Part shown: positions 1 to 7,193 of the stretch, in pieces
Numbering within the stretch: position 1 is the stretch's first letter
How the letters are laid out: the number at the start of each line of letters is the position of its first letter
Origin: Tessaracoccus caeni
Lineage (GTDB): Bacteria; Actinomycetota; Actinomycetes; Propionibacteriales; Propionibacteriaceae
Assembly: GCF_029211185.1 (NCBI RefSeq)
Contig: NZ_JARGDO010000001.1
Coordinates: 407,414-471,413, forward strand
Length of the DNA stretch: 64,000 nucleotides
Direction: 5' to 3'
Notes under the pieces: generated by a model
The model's database searches: none
Told to the model about the DNA's origin: nothing
Seen by the model: only the letters and a program-made list of their open reading frames with translations
Position numbers and translations under genes: made by a program

Positions 1-2
1 GG

Positions 3-968
3 CAGCGTTGCCGGCTGAGCGCGGCCGTGGAGTTCCTGGTGGCGGGCTACGGCGTAGACCAGGTGGCCGCGCGAGTGGGCTTCGCCAGCCGCAACGGCTT
101 CACTCGCGCATTCAAACAGCAGTTCGGCGCAACCCCGCACGAGTTCAGCCGCGAGCTACCTGCCCACCCGACTGTCGGCGGGCCATCGCAACGCGTGCTG
201 GCCGCACGTCAGGCCGACAGCCTGCTGCAACTGGTGCGGTGGCGTGACACGCCGATCGTCGCACCGGAGACGATCCCACCCACCCGCACGGCGCCGCACA
301 CCAACGACGTGCACGTGCTCAGCTGGGTGTATCGCGGCAGCGGCTACCTGGATATCGGCGATCGGCGCCTTGAGCGTCGGCAAGGCGTCGCCACCTGGAT
401 CCCGGCCGGCGTCGAACACGTCACCGGCCTTCACCAAGGGTCCATCTCACTGCCCATCGGAACCGTCGGAACCGACGCTCTACAGCTGACTGAGCCGCTC
501 CAGGCGAGCTTCTCCCGAGCCTGGGACGACTACCTCATGTTCTGCGCCATCAGCGCTCGGTCACGGCTGCGGTCGGACGACTACGACCCCACCCACATCC
601 TTGGCCTGTTCGAAGAGCAACTCGCGACGCAGCGCGCGTTGACGGTGCCGATGCCCACCGACCCCCGCGCGAGGGAAGCGGCCACGCAGTACCTACGCCA
701 CATCGGCACGTCATGGGGATCAGACGCGTTCGACGTACCGGCCCCCGTGCATCGAGTCTTTCGTGAGCAGACCGGCATGACTTTCTCCCGCTGGTCCTAC
801 GCCGCCCGGATGCGGATGGCCCGAGACCTGCTGGCCGGAGGCGCAAAACCGAGCGCCGTCGCCCGCCGAGTGGGCTACGCCCACCTCCCGACGTTCAGCA
901 CCGCGTTCTCCCGCTTCCATGGCCTCTCGCCCCGCGAGTACCAGGAGCACCACCTGGTCGAGAGCTGA
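3..968 (+). CDS. AraC-family regulator, duplicated-domain type (5' partial)
   Basis: This is the C-terminal 321 residues of a transcription regulator whose start lies left of the window. The frame is open from base 3, and its first residues (QRCRL) already align inside the first helix-turn-helix of its two full-length paralogs at 4324-5922 and 7194-8783. Visible are the end of HTH 1 (VAARVGFASRNGFTRAF), a central cupin-like segment (HTNDVHVLSWVYRGSGYLDI, WIPAGVEHVTGL) and a second C-terminal AraC HTH ending in the signature FSRFHGLSPREYQE. It is convergent with the iron permease operon to its right. By family, AraC proteins bind promoter DNA through a pair of HTH motifs; control of iron-complex uptake is inferred from the neighbours. 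Confidence 0.85.
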   Translation, partial: QRCRLSAAVEFLVAGYGVDQVAARVGFASRNGFTRAFKQQFGATPHEFSRELPAHPTVGGPSQRVLAARQADSLLQLVRWRDTPIVAPETIPPTRTAPHTNDVHVLSWVYRGSGYLDIGDRRLERRQGVATWIPAGVEHVTGLHQGSISLPIGTVGTDALQLTEPLQASFSRAWDDYLMFCAISARSRLRSDDYDPTHILGLFEEQLATQRALTVPMPTDPRAREAATQYLRHIGTSWGSDAFDVPAPVHRVFREQTGMTFSRWSYAARMRMARDLLAGGAKPSAVARRVGYAHLPTFSTAFSRFHGLSPREYQEHHLVES

Positions 969-1055
969 GCAGAGGGTCAAGGCGGAAGACCTCCGACCGC
1001 CCCAGAATCGGACCGGCTGGGTCGATGTCCGCTGTCGTTGGCCCAGTTTCGATGA

Positions 1056-2129
1056 TCACCCAGCCTTCCGAGCCTCGCGGATGAGCAACCAGATCAGATA
1101 CAGCCCGCCGAGGCAGACCGTCACGAGGCCCACTGGCACTGCGCGATAGAGCTGCGCAATCACTCGGGACAGAAAATGGGCACCGCTCAGGAGCGCGGCT
1201 CCCATGCAACCCGCTGATATGACAGATACCCCCGGCGTGCGAGTGATCCTGCGCGCGAGTTGTGGAGCGGCGAGGGCGACGAACCCGATCGGCCCGGCAG
1301 CAGCAGTCACCAACGCCGTGCTTGCCACGCCGGTCACGAGCAAGGCGAGCCGGCAACGGCCAGCATGTACGCCTTGCGCGAGCGCGGCGTCGTCACCAAG
1401 CTCTAGCTGCCGTAGCTCGGGCGAGAGGAACCCTGCCACGGCGAGGACGACAAGCCCGATGATCAGCGACGGGACGAGGCTTTCCCAGGAGACGCGTGAG
1501 AGTGATCCCGCACCCCAGAACCCGACGGCCATCGCATCTTCGATATCGGCTCGGGTGATCAGATAGGAGTTCAGCGAGCCGAGCGCGGCGGAGACTCCGA
1601 TACCCACGACGATGAGCCGAAATCCTTGCACTCCGCGCCGATAGGCGAGGACGTAGACCAAGAAGGCAGTCAGGAGTCCCCCGGCGATCGCCGCAGAAGC
1701 AATCGACCAGTACCCGGTTGACCCGACCAAGACGATGGTGACCACGACGGCGGTGTACGAGCCGGCGTCGAAGCCGATCACATCAGGCGATCCCAAGGGA
1801 TTGCGGGTGAGCGACTGGAAGATCGCTCCGCCCACCCCCAGCAGTGCGCCGAAACAGACAGCGGCAACAGCGGACGGAAGGCGCCACTCGACGACGACCA
1901 TCCAGTGGCGGTCATCCCCCTGCCCGAGGAGAGTCCCGATCACCTCTCCCGGAGACATCGGGTACTCCCCGATGCCGATCGCCAGCACCGCAAGCACGAC
2001 GGCGACGCCACCGAGCACGGCATTCACGACGGTGGTGCGCACTCGTACCCGCATCGCTACCGCCCGGCCCCACCGCAGGACGCGATGCGCGTAGCCGAAA
2101 TCAATCGGCCGCCGTTCCTCGATTTTCAC
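1056..2129 (-). CDS. Iron-complex (siderophore) ABC transporter permease, FecCD family
   Basis: A polytopic membrane protein of 357 residues. It shows the FecCD hallmark region RLPSAVAAVCFGALLGVGG followed by FQSLTRNPLGSPDVIG, and a C-terminal coupling segment GPIGFVALAAPQLAR that contacts the ATPase in this family. It overlaps the preceding permease by 4 bp, so the two are translationally coupled and probably form the heterodimeric channel for iron-siderophore import. The N-terminal 30 residues before the first membrane segment are charged, and an internal Met could be the true start. No ATPase gene follows; the next gene is the convergent AraC fragment. The exact siderophore cannot be read from the sequence. 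Confidence 0.93.
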   Translation of the reverse strand: MKIEERRPIDFGYAHRVLRWGRAVAMRVRVRTTVVNAVLGGVAVVLAVLAIGIGEYPMSPGEVIGTLLGQGDDRHWMVVVEWRLPSAVAAVCFGALLGVGGAIFQSLTRNPLGSPDVIGFDAGSYTAVVVTIVLVGSTGYWSIASAAIAGGLLTAFLVYVLAYRRGVQGFRLIVVGIGVSAALGSLNSYLITRADIEDAMAVGFWGAGSLSRVSWESLVPSLIIGLVVLAVAGFLSPELRQLELGDDAALAQGVHAGRCRLALLVTGVASTALVTAAAGPIGFVALAAPQLARRITRTPGVSVISAGCMGAALLSGAHFLSRVIAQLYRAVPVGLVTVCLGGLYLIWLLIREARKAG

Positions 2130-3094
2130 AGACCGCTCGCCTTTCCTCGTCGCACGAGCGCGATCAGCACTGGCGCGCCGATCACCGCGGCAAGAACGCC
2201 GACCTCGATCTCACCAGGGCGCGCTATCAGACGACCGATCACGTCGGCGGTGAGCACAAGCGTCGGGGCAGCGATGACGGTATACGCGATGATCCACCGT
2301 TGATCCGGGCCGACGAACCACCGCGCCACATGCGGAATCATCAGGCCGACGAAAGCGATTCCGCCGGTGAGCGCCGTCGCGCCACCGGCGAGCAGCGTCA
2401 CGGCGACGATCCCGAGCACACGGGTTCGTGCCACGCTCGCCCCCAACGACGCTGCGAGCTCATCGCCCAGCGCAACAGCATTCAGCGAGCCGGCGACGAG
2501 CACCGCCAGGAGCAATCCGACGCCGAGGAACGGCAGCACCGCAGCGGTGTCCCCCAATGACGTGTTGGACACGGAACCGAGCGCCCAGTTCCGTATCGAC
2601 GTGAAGGTGCTCTCGTCGATCAGCGTCAGAAACGTCGAGTACCCACCCAGCACAGCGCCCAAGGCGACCCCGGCAAGCACCAGTTGGACCGGAGACGCGG
2701 CCGCTCGCCCGGCGGAACCGATGAGATACACGAGAACGGTTGCCATCACGGCGCCGGCGAACGCGAACCAGATGTATCCCTCGATGCTGGACACACCGAA
2801 CAGGCCGACGCCGAGGGTGACGGCGAATCCGGCTCCGGCGTTCACCCCGAGAACGCCGGGGTCGGCAAGCGGGTTGCGAGTGATGGCCTGGATCAACGCA
2901 CCGGCCACACCGAACGCAACCCCGGTGGCGATGCCGACCACGGTCCGCGGCACACGGAGCGACCAGAAGATCACCGACGCCTCGGAACTGTCCTGGTGCC
3001 ATAGCCCTAGCCACACCTCACCCAACGTCAGCTGCCTCGTGCCGAGCGCGAGGCTCAAGAGAACGGCCAGCAGCAATGCGCTGGTCAAGACCAC
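2126..3094 (-). CDS. Iron-complex ABC transporter permease, FecCD family (first subunit)
   Basis: A 322-residue multi-spanning membrane protein of the FecCD/BtuC family. It shows SLRVPRTVVGIATGVAFGVA, then ALIQAITRNPLADPGVLGVN, and the coupling loop GGIAFVGLMIPHVAR. The GTG start at 3094 is the only start codon I found in frame after the upstream lipoprotein gene, 41 bp away. The order lipoprotein, permease, permease on one strand is the usual layout of a ferric-siderophore import operon. The operon is probably repressed by iron through the DtxR-like box at 4267-4285 upstream of the lipoprotein gene. Confidence 0.93.
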   Translation of the reverse strand: MVLTSALLLAVLLSLALGTRQLTLGEVWLGLWHQDSSEASVIFWSLRVPRTVVGIATGVAFGVAGALIQAITRNPLADPGVLGVNAGAGFAVTLGVGLFGVSSIEGYIWFAFAGAVMATVLVYLIGSAGRAAASPVQLVLAGVALGAVLGGYSTFLTLIDESTFTSIRNWALGSVSNTSLGDTAAVLPFLGVGLLLAVLVAGSLNAVALGDELAASLGASVARTRVLGIVAVTLLAGGATALTGGIAFVGLMIPHVARWFVGPDQRWIIAYTVIAAPTLVLTADVIGRLIARPGEIEVGVLAAVIGAPVLIALVRRGKASGL

Positions 3095-3135
3095 GAGCCC
3101 GACGACCCGGCGCGAGGCCGACGATGCCCCGGGGT

Positions 3136-4194
3136 CTATGAGAACTGCTCCTCGATGAGATCGAGCAGCGCGAGGCTGCGCAGGTAGTCGGTCCTGAACG
3201 CCCAGTACGGCAGCTCAAAGGCATTTCCGCTCTTGACGGCTGGAAGGGTGCTGTAGATCGGATCCCCGGTGAGCGCGTCGGGCGCGGGCTTGACGATGTC
3301 CCCGCCCTGCCAGCCCAGGTAGATCAACGTGGGCGCGGTGAACGCCTCGATGACCTGCTCTCGGGATAGCTCGATCGTGTCCCCTGAACCGAAGGCGGCA
3401 TCGGCGTACTCCGGATGATCGGCGACGACCGTGTCCGGTTCGAAGCCGAGCTGCGCGAGCAGTTGCGGGAGATCGGAGTCCTCGGGCAACAGGAAGGGGT
3501 CGCCGTTCTCCAGCAACATGAGGTAGGCGACGGGGTTCTCCGGAAGCGTGATCGCGGCGGAGACCTCCGTCACACGTGCGTTGAACGTGTTGACGAGTTC
3601 AGCCTCGCGATCCGCGACATCGAAGACGTCCGCGAAGAAGGAAAGGTGATCTTGCCAAGTCAGAGCATCGGTGCCGACCAGAACTGTCGGCGCAACCTTG
3701 CTCAACTCGTCATAGGCGTCTCGCGCGTTGCTCCCGATCAGCCCCTGCCCGCCCCCGACGATGAGGTCGGGGTCCAGCGCGAGGATCTCCTCGACGTTCA
3801 TGCCGTCTTCCGAGAAGCCCTCGATCACCTGAGTTGCGTCCCGCTCCGCATGCTCGGCCCAGCTGGGGTACCCGCTGTCGGAGATGTTCGCCTGACCGTA
3901 GCTCGCGTACACGGGGATATCCAGCGCGTAGAGGTAGCCCGTGAGGTCCGCGTTCACCACGACGATCTTCTCGGGATTCGTCGGAATGGTGACGTCCCCC
4001 TGAGCGGTCGATACCACGCGCGTCGCACCATCGGATGACGGAGCAGCCGTCGGGTCAGACGACGCCGTCGCCGACGTCGCGTCGGATGACGGGGCAGGTG
4101 TGGTGGCGGGCGAACAAGCGGTCAGGATGAGCCCAGCGATCACGGTCGCAGCGGCAAGGAATGCACTCCGCCACCTCGGGAGCGTCATGGTCAT
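3136..4194 (-). CDS. Iron-siderophore substrate-binding lipoprotein (FecB/FepB type)
   Basis: A 352-residue class III periplasmic-binding-type lipoprotein. It has a signal peptide with lipobox LTAC (Cys about residue 27), a Ser/Thr/Ala linker, then two lobes with typical elements: NPEKIVVVNADLTGYLYALD, EEILALDPDLIVGGG and YWAFRTDYLRSLALLDLIEE. It would be anchored outside the membrane and deliver ferric-siderophore to the permeases encoded directly downstream. A second in-frame ATG two codons in (4188) is an alternative start. It is transcribed divergently from the AraC gene at 4324; the shared 129-bp intergenic region carries a DtxR-like iron box. Confidence 0.93.
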   Translation of the reverse strand: MTMTLPRWRSAFLAAATVIAGLILTACSPATTPAPSSDATSATASSDPTAAPSSDGATRVVSTAQGDVTIPTNPEKIVVVNADLTGYLYALDIPVYASYGQANISDSGYPSWAEHAERDATQVIEGFSEDGMNVEEILALDPDLIVGGGQGLIGSNARDAYDELSKVAPTVLVGTDALTWQDHLSFFADVFDVADREAELVNTFNARVTEVSAAITLPENPVAYLMLLENGDPFLLPEDSDLPQLLAQLGFEPDTVVADHPEYADAAFGSGDTIELSREQVIEAFTAPTLIYLGWQGGDIVKPAPDALTGDPIYSTLPAVKSGNAFELPYWAFRTDYLRSLALLDLIEEQFS

Positions 4195-4266
4195 GGTGGT
4201 GTTCTTCTTTCTCTGGGTTGCTCCGTGGGCGACGAGGCCGCGCGGTGTCGGCGAAATGGCCAGTGA

Positions 4267-4285
4267 TAAGGTTAGGCAACCCTCA
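4267..4285. promoter_or_regulatory. DtxR/IdeR-like iron box
   Basis: The 19-mer taaggttaggcaaccctca matches the DtxR consensus TTAGGTTAGGCTAACCTAA at 15 of 19 positions by my count. It sits between a siderophore-binding lipoprotein gene (left) and an AraC gene (right). Its left edge is exactly 57 bp from the AraC start codon, as in the second copy at 7137. Iron-dependent repression is inferred from the motif and the neighbours. Confidence 0.75.
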
Positions 4286-4311
4286 TCTGGTTTGGTGTGC
4301 GGGAAACGTCA

Positions 4312-4317
4312 TATACT
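4312..4317 (+). promoter_or_regulatory. -10 box for AraC gene; likely leaderless transcript
   Basis: The hexamer TATACT ends 6 nt before the ATG at 4324, so transcription would start at or next to the first codon. No Shine-Dalgarno is visible. The paralogous gene at 7194 has TATAGT at the same distance, and the surrounding bases (aaacg.catata.ttagg) are conserved between the two. A good -35 hexamer is not obvious. Confidence 0.55.
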
Positions 4318-4323
4318 TAGGCA

Positions 4324-5922
4324 ATGTCGCGCAGCTATCCCGGCCCCGTCGGCACCAGCGAGCCGCCGACGATTCCGGGAACACGATCAGATTCGACTCC
4401 TCCACCCCGCCGCCCGGCGCTGTATTGGGTGCGCACCGGCGACGCGCGCGTGCGCATCGACAATGCTGCGACCTTCCTCCTCACTGCCGGCGAAGGCCTC
4501 TGGATCCCAGAGGACACCTGGGATCGCCACGAGGTCGTCACGGAACCGGGCACCGTCGCTTTTCCGCTATGGTTCCACTCCGGTTTGGGCGTGGAGTCGC
4601 TATCGGGACCCACGCGATTCGAGGTTCCAGACGGCTGGCAGGACTGGCTGATCCAGCTCTTCAACCTGCAATCCACCCCATTCAGCGGTCGCGGGTACTC
4701 CCCTGACGCGATCACCGACCTGCTTCGCCACCCCGGCCGACGCTCGCCCATACCGCCCCAAGACGGGAACACCGAACCTTCGCCCACCACGCTCGGGCCA
4801 CCCCCGATACCGAAGGCCCGAGGAGCCAGGGCGGTGGCCGAGGAACTGATCCGTGACCCCGCCCTCGACCTCACCGTCGAGCAGTGGGCGACCCGGGCGC
4901 TCACCAGCCCGAGCAGCTTGCTCCGCGCCTTCCTCGCCGACACCGGTCTCACGTTCCAGCAGTGGCGACTCTGCTGCCGACTGACGACAGCCGTCGAGCA
5001 CCTGGCCGCCGGGTACAGCGTCGATCGGGTGGCGGCACTGGTGGGCTTCGGCAGCCGAAACGGCTTCACGCGCGCGTTCAAACAGCAGTACGGGATGACA
5101 CCCCACGAGCTCACCAAGAAGATCTCTGCCGGCGCCAACGCGGAGCAGCGCACCGCAGCGGCACGCCGGACAGACGACCTGATGCGCATGGTGCGGAGGA
5201 ATCACGGCCCCGCCGCGCCGGAGTTGCTGCCGGCGATGCGCACGCCCCCGCATACAAACGGTTTCCACGTGCTCAGCTGGATGTACCGAGGCAGCGGCTT
5301 TCTGGACATCGGCGATCGCCACTACGAGCGGAGGCGGGGCGTCGCAACCTGGATCCCCGCAGGGCTGGAGCACGTCACAGGTCTCCGCGCGAACTCGGTA
5401 TCGCTGCCCCTCGGAGACGCCAGCCCTGCCGACCTCTCGCTGACCGAACCGCTGCAGGTGCCGTTCTCCCCCGCATGGGACGACTACCTGATGTTCTGCT
5501 CCATCAGCGCCCGCACACACCTCCACCCCGACGGCTACGACCCACGGCACATCCTCGGCCTGTTCAGTGAGCAGCTCGCCGCGCAGCGTGCCTTGTCGGT
5601 CCCGATGCCCGCCGATCCACGCGCACGTGCGGTGGCGATGGAGTATCTCCGCCGCATCGGCTCATCGGGCGGATCACCCGCTCACGACCTCAGCACGGAG
5701 CTCCAGCGGACCTTCCGCGAAGAAACCGGCATGAACTTCTCCCGCTGGCGTTACGCTGCACGCATGCGCATCGCCCGCGACCTCCTGGCCGGAGGAGCCA
5801 AACCGAGCGCCGTCGCCCGCCGGGTGGGGTACGCCCACCTCCCCACCTTCAGCACCGCCTTCTCCCGCTTCCACGGAATGTCACCCCGCGAGTACCAAGA
5901 ACGCGAGACCGACGGCACCTGA
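4324..5922 (+). CDS. AraC-family regulator with two cupin/HTH modules
   Basis: A 532-residue regulator built from two AraC-like halves. Module 1 has a cupin-like N-terminus (about 35-95) and an HTH domain (about 169-265, with VAALVGFGSRNGFTRAFKQQ and GMTPHEL). Module 2 has a cupin-like segment (about 309-355, HTNGFHVLSWMYRGSGFLDI, WIPAGLEHVTGL) and a second HTH (about 427-528, ending FSRFHGMSPREYQE). Typical AraC regulators are about 300 residues, so this resembles a fused dimer. The flanking segments of the two halves also repeat, for example VPDGWQDWLIQLF and FSPAWDDYLMFC. It lies divergent from a siderophore-binding lipoprotein gene and downstream of an iron box; a role as an iron-complex-sensing activator is inferred. 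Confidence 0.9.
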   Translation: MSRSYPGPVGTSEPPTIPGTRSDSTPPPRRPALYWVRTGDARVRIDNAATFLLTAGEGLWIPEDTWDRHEVVTEPGTVAFPLWFHSGLGVESLSGPTRFEVPDGWQDWLIQLFNLQSTPFSGRGYSPDAITDLLRHPGRRSPIPPQDGNTEPSPTTLGPPPIPKARGARAVAEELIRDPALDLTVEQWATRALTSPSSLLRAFLADTGLTFQQWRLCCRLTTAVEHLAAGYSVDRVAALVGFGSRNGFTRAFKQQYGMTPHELTKKISAGANAEQRTAAARRTDDLMRMVRRNHGPAAPELLPAMRTPPHTNGFHVLSWMYRGSGFLDIGDRHYERRRGVATWIPAGLEHVTGLRANSVSLPLGDASPADLSLTEPLQVPFSPAWDDYLMFCSISARTHLHPDGYDPRHILGLFSEQLAAQRALSVPMPADPRARAVAMEYLRRIGSSGGSPAHDLSTELQRTFREETGMNFSRWRYAARMRIARDLLAGGAKPSAVARRVGYAHLPTFSTAFSRFHGMSPREYQERETDGT

Positions 5923-5965
5923 CGCCCCAGACCGCGGAGGACCCGTCGGCGCTCGTCTACGACGG

Positions 5966-5994
5966 GGTCCGGGCGCCGTCGTGGCGCCCGGACC
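5966..5994. terminator. Bidirectional terminator hairpin
   Basis: A perfect 12-bp inverted repeat (GGTCCGGGCGCC and its complement) with a 5-nt loop lies between two convergent stop codons, those of the AraC gene and of the lipoprotein gene at 6018. There is no strong T-run on either side. Confidence 0.7.
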
Positions 5995-6017
5995 GTTCTC
6001 CCGTTGAGGCGGGACCG

Positions 6018-7034
6018 TCATTCCTTAGCGGACAGAGCCGCCAATGCGGCCTCGACCGAGTCCAGGTACTTCGTAGCCAGTCCATAGGAGGAATTGCTGG
6101 CGCAGAAAACTCCCAGAGCGTGGCCGTCTTCGACCGCCGGAAGCGCCTGCCAGGTGTTGGTTTCCACCACCGGCTTGAAGTCGACCTGCACCTGACCCTC
6201 CTTATCGACGGGGTACAGGATCGCGTCGTACTGCGACAACTCCGCAAGCTGTTCAAAAGACCGGGCCTCGAAGGCCGCATCATCGGCGAGTTCTGGGAGT
6301 GTGATGCCGAGTTCCGACACCGCGAGTTCGGCGCATCCACTGTTATCGACGACGAACATCCCGGGCTCGGTCGCCGCCCAGCGATTGAGATTGACGAACG
6401 CCGTGCTGGCGATGAGCTCCGAATAAGTGCCCTTAATCGCCGCAACCTTCTCCTCGAACTGGTTCTTCTGCTCACCAAAGACAACCTCTTTGTTGCTGGC
6501 CTTTGCCATTCCAGCCGCGGCGGTGGTGCCGTCGGTCGCGAGGCTGAAGAACACCGTCGGCGCGATCGCCTGCAGCTCTGTGGCTATCGCGTCGTAGTCC
6601 TCCTGCTGAAGGAACATCAGGATGAGATCCGGTTCGAGACTCGCGATCTTCTCAAGGTCGACCTCGCCGGCACTCGTCCCGACGATCGTCGCGCCTCCAT
6701 AGGCCGCCTGCTGTTCCGCGCTCAACTTGTCGAAAAGGAAGCCGCTCAACTCCGTCGCTCCCACAGGCGCTCCGCCCAGGTCGATGTACGGCACCGTCGC
6801 AGAGCCGAGTGTGACGACTCGTTGCGGGTCAGCGGCCACCTCGATCGTTCCGTTGTCCGCATCGACCGTTTTGGCCTGGGCAGCCGTCGCCTCGGCGGTC
6901 GTCGTCTGGCCGACGGTTGGCGCACCGGTCTCCGGCTCACCGGAGCCTGGGTTTCCGTTGCAGGCAGTGAGGGCAAGGGTCGCACTCAGCAGTGTGGCAG
7001 CAAAGGCCGCCCTGCGGCGGCGGAGTGAGGTCAT
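6018..7034 (-). CDS. Iron-complex ABC transporter substrate-binding lipoprotein (orphan)
   Basis: A 338-residue exported binding protein with a twin-arginine-rich start (MTSLRRRRAAF) and lipobox LTAC. The mature part shows binding-protein elements DPQRVVTLGSATVPYIDLGG, LEKIASLEPDLILMF and DAILYPVD. The ATG at 7034 is chosen because AAGGA lies about 11 nt upstream; an in-frame ATG at 7067 would add 11 residues before the basic signal region. No permease or ATPase gene accompanies it, so it probably shares the FecCD pair encoded at 1056-3094 or a system elsewhere. It is divergent from an AraC gene, with a strong iron box between them. Confidence 0.9.
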   Translation of the reverse strand: MTSLRRRRAAFAATLLSATLALTACNGNPGSGEPETGAPTVGQTTTAEATAAQAKTVDADNGTIEVAADPQRVVTLGSATVPYIDLGGAPVGATELSGFLFDKLSAEQQAAYGGATIVGTSAGEVDLEKIASLEPDLILMFLQQEDYDAIATELQAIAPTVFFSLATDGTTAAAGMAKASNKEVVFGEQKNQFEEKVAAIKGTYSELIASTAFVNLNRWAATEPGMFVVDNSGCAELAVSELGITLPELADDAAFEARSFEQLAELSQYDAILYPVDKEGQVQVDFKPVVETNTWQALPAVEDGHALGVFCASNSSYGLATKYLDSVEAALAALSAKE

Positions 7035-7136
7035 GGTTGTGATGTTCCTTACTGAGGTCGTCGGCATACGGACGCAATCCGTTTCCGATCAGATCGAGGG
7101 GGGCGCCCGCGCACGATCGGCAGCAGGTCGCCCTAG

Positions 7137-7155
7137 TAAGGTTAGGGAAACCTAA
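7137..7155. promoter_or_regulatory. DtxR/IdeR-like iron box
   Basis: The 19-mer taaggttagggaaacctaa matches the DtxR consensus at 16 of 19 positions by my count and is nearly palindromic. It lies between the orphan binding-lipoprotein gene and the AraC gene at 7194, again exactly 57 bp before the AraC start codon. Confidence 0.82.
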
Positions 7156-7181
7156 TCTTAAATAGTACGGAGAAAACGCCA

Positions 7182-7187
7182 TATAGT
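7182..7187 (+). promoter_or_regulatory. -10 box for AraC gene; likely leaderless transcript
   Basis: TATAGT ends 6 nt before the ATG at 7194, with the same spacing and local context as the promoter of the paralog at 4324. A weak -35 candidate (ttaaat) lies around 7158-7163. The 6 nt before the start (taggag) include a purine run too close to act as a ribosome-binding site. Confidence 0.5.
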
Positions 7188-7193
7188 TAGGAG

